From assembly GCF_009870125.1 (NCBI RefSeq), contig NC_046681.1, positions 27,426,001 through 27,490,000 on the forward strand: DNA of 64,000 nucleotides. Direction: 5' to 3'. The stretch is from Drosophila pseudoobscura (Eukaryota > Arthropoda > Insecta > Diptera > Drosophilidae). This document shows positions 51,487-62,853 of this stretch, piece by piece. Made by a program: the position numbers and the translations under genes. The notes beneath the pieces are model-generated. The model searched no databases. It was not told the DNA's origin and saw only the letters and a program-made list of their open reading frames with translations. Each line of letters opens with the position of its first letter. The stretch's first letter is position 1.

Positions 51487-54400
51487 AGAGTGGGAGAACG
51501 GATGCATCGATAGACTATAGTGGTACATATTTCCCTTTGAACATTTATAGAAAATATTGAAAACCAACAAACAACAAAATATCCAAAACTCAATTAGTAA
51601 TGAGATAGAGCCAAGGTCAACCTCGTGTGCAATTTCTTTGTAGAATTTCAATTTTAAACCAACTAACAATTAAACTATTGACACGAATACGGTGTCTGTC
51701 GACAAAACATAATCAAATCAATGTTTTATAAGGCGCAGGACACAGGGTTTTACATCAACTAAAACTAACCGAACTTAAGTAAACCTAATCCTAACCCCAC
51801 TCTTAATCCATGTGGATGTCGATGTCTATGGCAACTTAATGTACAATGAATACTATAACTAAAACTATAGCGAAACCGAAACTATCAGTATCTACGTGTG
51901 TGTAATACTTATCAAACTAGAGGCTTCCCGGACTAGTAGTACAAAAATATAAGAGAATTGAGGAGACGAGAAGCGAACGCTACAAATAACGTTAACGATA
52001 ACGATAACGGAGGCAGGCAACTTTAATCGAGCTCAGATGCGACAATTGTCCATTAAACTGCTTTAATTTAACAATTGGAACATTTTTTGAAGACAAAAGC
52101 GCCCTTTGCACTGCGCTACACTTGAACTACAGTACACTCGAACTACACTGAACAGAACTTTTATAGGCGCCGACTCGAGGGCAAAGATGATCGATCAAAT
52201 TGACATTTGATGATGATTTTAATAAACTATATATACTAACAGATATACAAAATATCCGCTATAAATATATATGTATACAATATGCAAACTATTTGTCAAA
52301 ATTAAACAAGTGGCTCAGGGCATAAATATTTTAAATATTCTATGCCGAACCGAATGGAGGATTGCCGGCGATATGGGGAGATGCGTACATTTAATTTGAA
52401 CGGAAATTGTCTGACTGTTTTTGGGTAATAATCAAATATACATACATATGTACTATGGAATATGATAAACATAAACGTAAAATAAATTATATATATACCA
52501 TATATACATACATATATATCGGAAGAGTATTTAAAATGCATTACTAGCGTATATGTGTGTGTGTATAAAATACAATACAATATTATATATATATATATAT
52601 ACAAATATGAACACACTCAACTAACTATAACATATTTTGACATACATATACTTTTCCTTACTCTTTTTGGGTCCTCTTGAATATGTATTTGGACTTTGAT
52701 TTACGCCTTAAGTTCATTTAATGCGAGCTTAATTTGAAAATAATATAATGTTTATTTATGAAACAACTGATTTTTGATTAAATAAAATATATGTCCTTGG
52801 TTTGAAAACCAATCAAAATCAATGGGCTCGGGTCTCTTGGGGTTTCAACTGTTGTAAGAGTGTTCAGAAGATTCAGGCTGAATTATTTAATATTTACGTG
52901 TACATGTATTAGGGCTGAAAGATTCAGGATACAAAGACGCTGAAGTACTACTGAGAGCGTCACAGTTCAACAATACCAGAAAAGTACACAATCGACTACT
53001 ACTCGGATTTTTCTCAAAGAAAAGGAAAAAGGTGTGTCGTATGGTCTTTCAGTTAGACTCTCAGAGTTCTAATAGATATGAATTAGAATTGTATCGTCGA
53101 AGCTTTTGAACTAGTTTCTCATGCAAAAAAGCAATAGAAGACAAAAGCGGATAAAACCAGAAATGTATATTAAAATCCCTGACATCCTGAGGTGATAATT
53201 TCCCTTGCGTATAATGTTGTTTATAGGTGGTAAATATTCACACCTATTCATTTATAATAACAACAATATAGCATTAATATCACAGGAAAAAGATGCTAAC
53301 AACTAATCTGTAGAATTTGCAAATTGAAAAGCATCGATTAAGATCGAGTTTCGTTTCGGGCACTAACTATTCTTGTGGGACTATTCGCTTGACAACAACA
53401 GTCCTCTCAAGGTGCAACTGTACCCTGCTGTGACCTGCCGTACCCTGAAGCCTTGTAGCCATAATATAGCACTGCTAACGTTCAATGTTTCACCGAGGAC
53501 AACGACCTATAAATCATTCTGATGAATGAACTTTTCACAGGCAATTTAATGGAGAATCTGTACAATTAGTAATCCCATTTGCCAGCATAGAAATGTGTCA
53601 ATTTGGGCCCTACAAAAACAGCAACAACAACCACAGCCAGCATCAGCTACAATTAATAGAAAAAAGGCAATGGGCGAGGCGAATAAAGGGCGACACTTGA
53701 ATTGCTTCTTCAGATGCCCCAAATGGCGCAGCAGCCACAGCTTCTCAATGAAAAAGTCATAAAGTATCCATTTTCGTCTCTTTATTTCTTCTTTTTGGTT
53801 CTGTTGTCAACCGAATCGAAGACAAAAGAGCCAAAAGAAATGTTATATAATTGAAAATTGGGAGACAATTCAATGAAAGCCAATTAACAACTAAACAAAT
53901 CAAGTGGAAGATACGATACGCATTCAAAGCGGCAGTGGGGGGGGGGGGCATGGTCTATCCAGTGAAGTGTGTGCAAAAATTAAATAAAAACCAATTGGTC
54001 TCCGCACACGCGTACTCGTTGACATCAACCGAATGCTGTGTCACAGAGGTTTCATCATCAGACCCCAACAACGAACCAAATTCCTGTGCTTCGTTCTAGC
54101 CTAGAGAACATTTTGTTGTTAATCTTTTATTTAATGTTCCATGCAGATCCAAATGACAACGATGCAACCGACCTTCCGATGCAACCAACCAAACCAGGCA
54201 TCCATGACATCCATTGTGGCAGTGGGACTAAAAACAGAAGCAGAAACTGAAAAATGAGGTCCAACTTTATGTAAACCGCCAGAAGGCTCTTGTCATAGCC
54301 ATAGACAATGCGATAAACAGTTGGATAAATAAATAACCAAATAAAACAAAACAAGAGAACTCTGGAAGTGGCAGATCAGAGATATGAATACCTGGGGATG

Positions 54401-56450
54401 CAACCTGTATAAATGTGTATAGGAACGGTGGACTGTGATTACGTGAAAATGGAAGCGTAAGTCTTCTGACGATAAGTTACTCTCAAGTGCACACTTTTGC
54501 AAGATATTGACCAAAATACCAAAAACAGAAGTGGATTTGGAGGTTGGGTTACAAAATTGCAAAACTCAGCGAATCGGATAGCACTATCTATATAACATAT
54601 TTGATGCATATATATGGAATATTTAGTGCTAATTTTCCAAATTATTGAATATAAAAAACTTTCCTGTTTTTTTGTGATAAACTCGCGAAGGCATCTGACG
54701 TACGGTACTGGCACTACGTTACCAAATTCCCGGGTAATATGCGTTACAAAATATACCGTTAGCCGATATTTGGCAAATTTTGTTTGCCATTTTTATTAGA
54801 TACATAGTTCAATATGTTTGAGAAAAAACTTGTATTATGAATCATTTTTCTTATAGTAAGGGAAAACGTGTCTATAAAAAAACCAATAAAAGAAATCGGA
54901 AATGCGAACTTTGGCTTATTTTAATAGGATTTCACATCAAAGCTAATAAAGTTATATATTTCAACTGATTAGATTTCAATAAATTCCGAAAATAGTATCG
55001 GTACAAAAGTATATGAAAGGATGTTTTTATTATATGTACAAATTTACATATATAAATATATATCTATGTATGTAATTTGGGAGTGGGACAAAAATCAGAA
55101 TTCGAGTTAACAAAAAAACCAACATATGTTTTCCTCGGGTACAGACACATGTACCTATATCTAATCGGAAGTTCTCGGTAGCTCATTTTTCTGTTGCAAA
55201 ATGTTACATACACTTAGCGTCAGCGTATGTACCCCAATTTGCCATATGGCCAAGGAAAATACAATAAATGCAAACCAAACAACAGGGAAAATAGCAAAAA
55301 CAAAAGCACAAAACAAAAAAAAAAAGGGAAGCGGGCATTAGTATGTATGGGGGGCGTGTGTATGGATAACGACTGCAGGGGGCATTGGGGCTTGAAGCAG
55401 AGGCAGTGGTAGTGGCAGGAATATGGAGCATCTCGAGCTCGGAGGTGGGGCAGAATTTGCATATTATATCAACAAATGAGCAGTGACCAGAAAATAATGG
55501 CAGCAAATGTAAAGATATTTAAGTTCAGAAAGTTTAAGAAAGCAGGAAATTTCAATTTAGTTTTGAGTAAATAAAGCAAAGATGTTTATTTGTTTAGGTG
55601 ATTAGTTGTCTTCGAAATTGGTTTATCATCGAAATATAAACTTCTAAAGTTCTTGAGTGCCAGGCTTTCTTTTGAAAATTCTTAGCTATCAAGACCTAAG
55701 TACCCTAACATATTAGGGCAGTTTCTCAGACCTCAATAACATTAAATCCAATCAGTTTATTGTCCACTTTACACCAACTCTCCCTCAGTTACATATATAT
55801 TCGTTCGGCCCGCTTTTTATAGGAACCATTTGTCTTAGCGATTGTCCCCTCACGGGTTGCTCGATTTCACACCTCATATCATGAGACTGGAACTTTGGAA
55901 AATTTGCAATATTGACGTTAATTAACTTCCCAAATATGAATTAGTTTTTACTAATAAACTGCTGAGGCACGAGTCTGAAAAACAACTGAATCGATATAAA
56001 AATGGAATTAGAGAAAGAAAAACAAATAACAAAATATTTTTAATACATTTGAGTTGGGCTTTCGGTTTGGTTTGATGGGCTATTGGGTCTAGTTCGGTTT
56101 GCCAGGTTTATACTAATTTTATGCACGCGTTTTGCATGTTTAATATCGGTTTTGTATACGGTACGGTTATAACAATCACACACCACCACACATTCAGGTG
56201 TAGGAGCTTATATATGTACCTACAAATGTATATTGCTGTTGGTTTGGATTTGGGTTTGAATTGAGGCAGGTGCAGAGACAGAGGCGGGTAATTGAATTGA
56301 TTGTCGATACTTATATTATATCAGACCCAAAACACTATTTTTTTTAAATTTATATGCAATACGTACTACATAAACCCAGAGAGAAACAAACTTAGCCCCG
56401 GGTAGTTCCTTTAGGCTTAGTTATAATTTTCACCTACCAACTCCTCCTCA
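51487..56450. other. long 3' UTR and intergenic DNA
   Basis: AATAAA signals at 52,221-52,226 and 52,781-52,786 suggest a 3' UTR of 0.75-1.3 kb for the upstream gene. An (AT)n run is at 52,584-52,600 and a G-run at about 53,937-53,948. A lone Motif 6-like word (AAAATATACCG) is near 54,749. The rest is AT-rich with no coding sequence that I can support. Confidence 0.5.
52584..52600. repeat. (AT)n microsatellite
   Basis: Short AT run in the probable 3' UTR. Confidence 0.85.
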
Positions 56451-56453
56451 ATC

Positions 56454-56537
56454 TAACATCTATCTTTCCTGCGACCGGTTCGGTTATACGCCTCGCGCGT
56501 CATGCGGAAGCGCTCCTCGGTCGGCTCTGTTTCTGCG
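56454..56537 (-). other. coding-like island, possible terminal exon
   Basis: About 85 bp of GC-rich sequence in an AT-rich interval. On the minus strand it follows an acceptor-like CCCACGCAG and reads ETEPTEERFRMTREAYNRTG, then RRKDRC and a TAG stop at about 56,454. The composition is protein-like (charged, few rare residues). No matching upstream exon was found on the minus strand within the window, and the plus strand is also open over the same stretch, so it is only a candidate. Confidence 0.3.
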
Positions 56538-57443
56538 TGGGACCCGGTGCAGTAATTGCATATCAACGTCGAAAGTATGTTATTGCCACAAACAGATCTT
56601 TCGTTCTATTTTTAATTGCCTAAATGAAATACTGGAGTATTAACAAGGCCTACTTTTAATAGCACTACTACTTTTAATTTAATTATCAATTATTGTCAAA
56701 TGCTAGTTTATTTAAGTGTTCCAAGATTATAAATATTATAGCCAAAGAGACTTCCTCCCTCCAACTGAAAAACCAACTTAAAAAATACACAGGTGATGTT
56801 GACCCACTCATGAATCGTTTTGAAATTCACGAAATGCGAAGGGGAGTGTGCTGACAAAAAGCACGACGCCACACGACCCCACCGTAATTCAGCGTCGATG
56901 CAATCGAATGAAAGTCAAACGAAATCCGTGCCGTGCCACAGCCAGAGGCATGACGACCGAATGTTCAAGACATTCAAGCATGACGACATCTACTTTCGGC
57001 GCCAGTTCGTACCCGAGCCCCAGCCGAACCCTCGCGCCAGCCGACAGGCAAGACTCCAGTACAGTCCATGAGAACAAGATCCCAAAATCCGAGAACCGCC
57101 ACCACTGGGCCAAAGCAGAAGCAAACACCATTCAAACGCGCAGTATACATACATATATCTATAGCGAGAAATGCCTGTTCTGTTCTCCAAACGAAACTCA
57201 AAATATTCGGGGGACGACGCACAAAACCTAAGAGCATTCCAGCTTGCCGCCTCAGTTGGAGAGCAACTGTTTCAGGGAACGCACGTGCCCGCGAGTATAG
57301 CTTTGCTTCGAATTCGATTTGGTTGGGCTTGGTGTCGCCGCGTATAACCAACTAAAAACCTGACAACTATTCGGATCTATTTCCATTTGTTTGCATAAAC
57401 AAATCACACATTTTTCGGGTCGCCAGCTGCTGCAACACACAAA

Positions 57444-60400
57444 ATGACGGAGGAAGTGCCTGCCAAAGGCAGCATATTGGGCAGTAAGTGTCATACGGGC
57501 TTGTGGGTGTGTATATGATGGGGGGATGATGCCTGGGGCTGGGGTTCCATCTGGGTCTTGGGTGTGCATCTGCCATATGCAGCTTTTTTGGCCAAATGCA
57601 AGTGCAAGTGCAACAAGTGTGTGCGGATGACGAAAATTGTTGCCAGTTGTGCGAAATGCAAGGCCAAGAACAAACTTTGACCTCAAAGCCGGCCGAAAGG
57701 TCGTTCGAGTGTGCGTGAGTCCCATGGATAACCTCCTGGGTATACATATGCGTGTGTGTGTGTGTGCTTGTGATATCCTTCTGGTTCAGGTCGGAGCGGC
57801 TTTTTTTAGATGCCCCCCCGTTAGCCCTGGTCACAGCATATTTGATTTGTTTTTGGCGTTTTTATGCCCAGGCTCGGTCTCGTCTTCTTTTGCGGACTAC
57901 CTACTGCTGTCCGGGCAAGGTCACATGGAAGTCAAAGATATAAACAATACTTGCAGATAGAATATATATCTTTATTCTTAAATATACACTTCTGTTGGTA
58001 TTTTCCGAACACCAAACTCTGAAGACAAACTGTCGCCACATTTATGATTTTTCCGACGTAATCGGTACAGACATACGTACATCATTTGTGTATGTATGTA
58101 TGTATATATAGCCTATCCCAACAATATGCTTGAGGCAAACATTCATCAAAGTTAGCCAAGCGTTTGAATATGCAAATAATAATGTTTACTCGAAACAAAC
58201 AATGCAGAATAGTACGCCTATTTTTCGGCCTTACCAGCGGGACTTAACGATAAACGAATCTAATCGAATTTTATAACAATAAAAAATACAGCAAAATTAT
58301 AAGAGTTCTTATCACAGAAATGGTAAATTTGTGAATTCGTCTATGTGCACCCGTTTCGCTCATAAATATTTTGAAAATTGTTCACATGTTCTTAGATAAT
58401 CTTGTGAGTTTTCGCAGCTATTTAAGAAATTATCACATATTTTGAAAGATGGTCTAGTCTGCCTTTGTGCCTTCTTCTAATCCTAAACGCTTGAACTTAT
58501 CCACACCAGACCGCACCCAACACAACCAGACGAGCAAGTAAATATAGCAATACGAGGGAATCTATGAACAATCAATTGATAATTTATGTCGTTCAACCAA
58601 GAGCAAACAAAGATTAAGCAGCGAAGAAATGAATGCACAACGAAGTTCAAATGCTCTTCTAATAAAAGTTCGAGTCAAAAGCAATATAAAGATAAGTTAA
58701 GGAACAAACGTGACGGTATTTCCCAGACATTACACAACTTATGGCCACAATACCAATACAACGAATAACAATTAGCACACATAAATATGTACGTAATCGC
58801 AAGACAAATTTCTGACAGCCATGAAAGTGAAATTGAAAATAAAGACCATAAATTTATACAGTTTGTTATCTGTGGGAGCGTACGCATATACTTAATTGCC
58901 AGACATCGTACCACCATCAAGGTGTATCGATGCGCGTGGCGGCCCCCTACACGCTATATACTGACCTGCCCCTACCCAACTGTCACTAATCAGGGGCTGG
59001 CTATTAGAAGAACTCGTGTCTGGCTGGTATTACCATTACCATTACCGTTACCTGGGCCCCAGGTGATTGGTTCCACTATATCTGTGCCGTGAACACTATT
59101 CCGGATTTTTAAGGAATGCTTTGATAGCAGTACTTTACTTCTATATAGTGTGCCCCCAAAGAGAGCTATGTAATAGCTAGTTTTAATATCCATAAAGTTT
59201 GAATCCAACTTGTATCCATGAACCTAAGAACTTAATTCACTTAATTGGTTTTAAGTCTGGTAGTGCTGAAAGGAACTACTCGAACATCGGATAATCAATA
59301 TCGATGCATTAACCAAGTGGCTTGTGGCAGTAATCAGATGCCAATAAAGAGTTGCTTCTTAAAGAAATTTAAACATTTAAAACATTTTCAAAGTTAAAGT
59401 AACGCTAAAAATTATGGAAAACATTAGGTTGGGATCGCTATAACTTCAGATATATCCCTTCTATATATACCCTTAAAATACTATTATTAAATTTTCTCTT
59501 TGCAGAGCTTGTGCCCGCCCGCTATGTGCTAGCGCTGCTTGGATCCATTGGCATGGCCATCGTGTATGGCCTGAAGGTGAATCTCAGTGTGGCTATGGTT
59601 GCCATGGTGAACCACACGGCCATCAAGGAACTTAACGATATAGGACATGGCAGCGTTTCCGGATCCGTAACCCTCTTTAATGGGACAAGAGAGGCCGATA
59701 GTTTAGTGGAGACTTGCTCGCCGCCGGGTGGCGCTACCAATGTCACGGCCAAGGTGGAGGACGGACCATTTACATGGAGTGAACCCCTGCAGGGCACCCT
59801 GCTGAGCTGCTACTTCTGGGGCTATCTCGTGTCGCAGATTCCGCTGGCCCATGTGGCCGAGAACTTCTCGGCCAAGTGGGTGATGCTGTTCTCGGTGGCC
59901 ATCAATGTGGTGTGCACCCTGCTGACGCCAGTCTTCACCGAAATGCATTACGGTGGCCTGATCCTGATGCGTGTGCTCGAGGGTATTGGTGGAGGAGCCT
60001 CCTTCCCGGCCATGCACGTGATGATTGCCTCGTGGGCACCGCCAACCGAGCGCATGGTCATGTCCACGATCATCTATGTGGGTACTTCTGCGGGAACAGC
60101 CTTGTCCATCCTTCTCGCCGGAGTTCTGTCCGCCCAGTGGGGCTGGGAATCAGTGTTCTATGTAATGGGTGCTCTCAGTTGCATCTGGATGCTACTGTGG
60201 ACTGTCCTGGTTCAGGACAATCCCAATAAGCAGCGCTTCATCAGCGCCGAGGAGCGTCAGATGATCACCAGCTCGCTGGGCACTGAGCAGAAGGTCGAAC
60301 ACCATCCAGCAGTACCATGGGGCAAGGTCTTCAAGTCGATTCCGTTCTGGGCCATCCTCATTGCGCATACCTGCAACAACTTTGGCTGGTACATGTTCCT

Positions 60401-61140
60401 CATCGAAATCCCATTCTACATGAAGCAGGTGCTCAAGTTCAATGTGGCGAGCAATGCGGCGCTCAGCGCCCTCCCCTACTTCCCCATGATCATCTTCAGT
60501 ATCGTCCTCGGCAAGGTTTTGGACACTCTCCAGTCGAAGGGTGAGTTTGATCTACGATTCCATTCCGTTCTCATTCTGATCCTCTTCTGGTCTGATTAAT
60601 TTCCAGGTAAGATTAGCACCACCATTGCCCGAAAGACGGCCACCTCAATTTGCACGATCATTCCGGGTATTTGTCTCCTGATCCTCTGCTATATCGGCTG
60701 CCATCACTACGAAGCCGTCACCGTCATGTCTGTGGGCATTGTGGCCATGGGCGCCATGTTCTCCGGATTCCTCTCCAATCACATCGATATTGCCCCTAAC
60801 TTTGCTGGCACTTTGGTGGCTTTGACCAACACGGCGGCGACTTTGCCGGGTATTATAGTGCCCCTCTTCGTGGGCTTCGTCACCCATGGCAATGTAAGTG
60901 GAAGAAATTGCATACTCGTATTACTGGATCATTTGCTTACCTTTTCCTATTTTACAGCAAAACATTTCAGCCTGGCGCATCATCTTTGGTGTGACAATTG
61001 TCCTGTTCACCCTGGAATTCCTGGTCTTTGTTATATTCGGCTCTGGAAGTGAACAGCCGTGGAACAAGTCTGGATCCCCCAAGGATCCAGAGGCCAAGGA
61101 TGAGAAGACCCCATTGAAGGACATACCTGCGAAGCCCTAA
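57444..61140 (+). CDS. SLC17-family major facilitator transporter (Na/phosphate cotransporter-like)
   Basis: Exons 57444-57483, 59506-60540, 60607-60893, 60958-61140 join in frame to about 514 aa, usual for SLC17. Members (NaPi, sialin, VGLUT types) carry anions such as phosphate, sialate or glutamate across plasma or vesicle membranes; the substrate here cannot be told. Seen: about 12 hydrophobic segments; a large first outer loop with N-glycosylation sites (NHT, NGT, NVT); the family hallmark RVLEGIGGGASFPAMH at about 169-184 followed by WAPPTER at 190-196; a conserved GTLVALTNTAATLPG late in the protein. The tail is hydrophilic and Lys/Asp/Glu-rich. The 2-kb first intron separates a 13-codon start exon from the rest. 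It may be the fly gene MFS3 (CG4726), based on remembered gene order. Polyadenylation signal at 61,390-61,395. Confidence 0.88.
57484..59505 (+). other. first intron of the SLC17 transporter gene
   Basis: AT-rich, with a GTGTGT run near 57,750-57,765 and TATG repeats near 58,090. No nested gene seen. Confidence 0.6.
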
Positions 61141-61389
61141 GTCCACAAGGCCATACGAGCGTAATCTCTCGACGATAGGATCGATTTCAACCTACTCAGA
61201 TGACTTTTGAACAGAGCAAGCACCGAATGGTCACGTCACCCTGCCTGGACTGTATATACCAATTACAAATTACCAATTATAGCTTTTAGTTTGCTGTATC
61301 CCTAAGTATCTGTACCTCCATGCCTCAAAGATGGAAACACTTCAGCCCGCCTATTGTACTTAACACTCATGATTCAAAAGTTATCTACA

Positions 61390-61395
61390 AATAAA
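61390..61395 (+). terminator. polyadenylation signal of the SLC17 transporter gene
   Basis: AATAAA 250 bp after the stop codon; a second AATAAA follows near 61,418. Confidence 0.65.
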
Positions 61396-61419
61396 GCGAT
61401 GTCGTAGTGAAAGCGAATA

Positions 61420-62710
61420 AATACTGTTCTTTGCGCTGGTCTAATTGGCTAAAAAAAACTACCCATAAACGTTAGTGTATCTAATGTTCGAGTATATTGC
61501 TATTTTAGATCCGTTTTTGTGTAACGCCATATAGCATGTGGCGTCCCGTCCGCTGCAGCAGAGGTCAATGATCCACGGCGGAATTGTTGGATCACGCCCA
61601 CGAGAAATAATGTCAGCTGCCCCTCAATCATAAGACGCCTTATGGTGAGGCAAGACGAGGCGTATGCGAGACAGACCGAGTCCTGTCCCAGCCAGCCCTA
61701 GCAAGATTGGAACCTAACAAGCCATCGTTATCCTTCGACCTGACCATCGACAAGAAGGACTTTGACTATAGACTCTAGATAGATATCGCTACAAATGTTT
61801 TCCACTTGTTTATTTATTTATGCATAGCTAAGATATGATGAAATAAAATGTTGAAAAATCATCCATGCTGTATGCTGTATCGGGGAAACTATACCGATCA
61901 GAAAAGCGGAGAAAATTACATATTTTTGTTTGGGGAAAATATCCTTGCTCCTTGATAAGGACTCCATCAAATCAGGAACATTTTTCCGATCACAGGAAGC
62001 CGTCGCAGGTCCCGATCGTGCTACAAGTAGCCGAGAAAACTAGGTATGTATGTAGTTATGTAGTGTAGTTGTGTAGTGCAGTTGTGGTTTTTGCGGGGGG
62101 CCATGACACGCACGTATATATGTAGTATTCCCCCCCATTAGGGGCATGCATGCATCAGCGTTTGCAGCAATTCGTTTTTCTCGAGGCTGGCAACGCCCCA
62201 GACGTGTAACAGCTGATGGGGGCACGACGTCAGCACGCGAGGGAGCAATGCAATTTGGTAGATTTGACCAATAGATTCTATGGGTTTGCTTGTGTGAGTG
62301 CTGGAGCAGTCGTCCAGCTGGTACCCAGCGAACGGCTAGACGTGCGGGTGCGATTGGGAGGTACGACCAATCCAATGTGTGCGATTCCGATCTCTGCGCT
62401 TCGTTCATTATAAAACCATTAATGAGATCGATGCTCATCAATTAGTGGAGGTACTTAGCTGTAAAAACTCTGTCTGTAAAGCCTGTGTGCAGCTATTAGT
62501 TTGTTCTGGGACCTGGGCGCTCGCTGTCTACTATTCTCTATTCCCGTGTCACTTACAGCATGGTTGGGGGGCTCCGCATCATGGTGGTATGGCATCATCT
62601 CCGAACGAGGGCGCGTGGAATTGGTTCAATTGATTCATTGCAGCAGTTCCCAATCTTTTTATTTCCAAATTTACAATAATTTTTGAATTTCTGATGACGC
62701 GCGGCTTTTT
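61420..62710. other. intergenic interval between the transporter and NSUN4 genes
   Basis: No gene seen. It contains a moderately GC-rich stretch at 61,530-61,740 and at 62,130-62,420, but the open frames there have no protein-like features. Confidence 0.5.
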
Positions 62711-62815
62711 CAGTGTGACCGCGGATTTAACGATAAAAACTATATACGGCCAGACACTCAGAAATATACGGAAAATACGTCACAGTTTAAAATATACCGT
62801 AAATATACGGTGAAA
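62711..62815. promoter_or_regulatory. Motif 1 + Motif 6 promoter block upstream of NSUN4
   Basis: CAGTGTGACC at 62,711-62,720 is an exact Motif 1 core (on the minus strand). It is followed by GAAATATACGG, AAAATATACCG and TAAATATACGG units (Motif 6-like). The order, spacing and flanking GCGGAT match the block at 14,186-14,277 closely over about 90 bp. The start codon is 38 bp beyond it. The Motif 1 word points away from the gene, which is odd since at PolrMT it points toward the gene. Confidence 0.65.
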
Positions 62816-62853
62816 AGGTATGTGATAAAAAATTTTGATTTGATTGATAAAAA

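Noticed and set aside
56820-57231. Overlapping plus-strand frames of 83 and 127 codons upstream of the transporter
   Set aside because: Likely the 5' UTR or promoter side of the SLC17 gene; no conserved motif and both frames are equally open.
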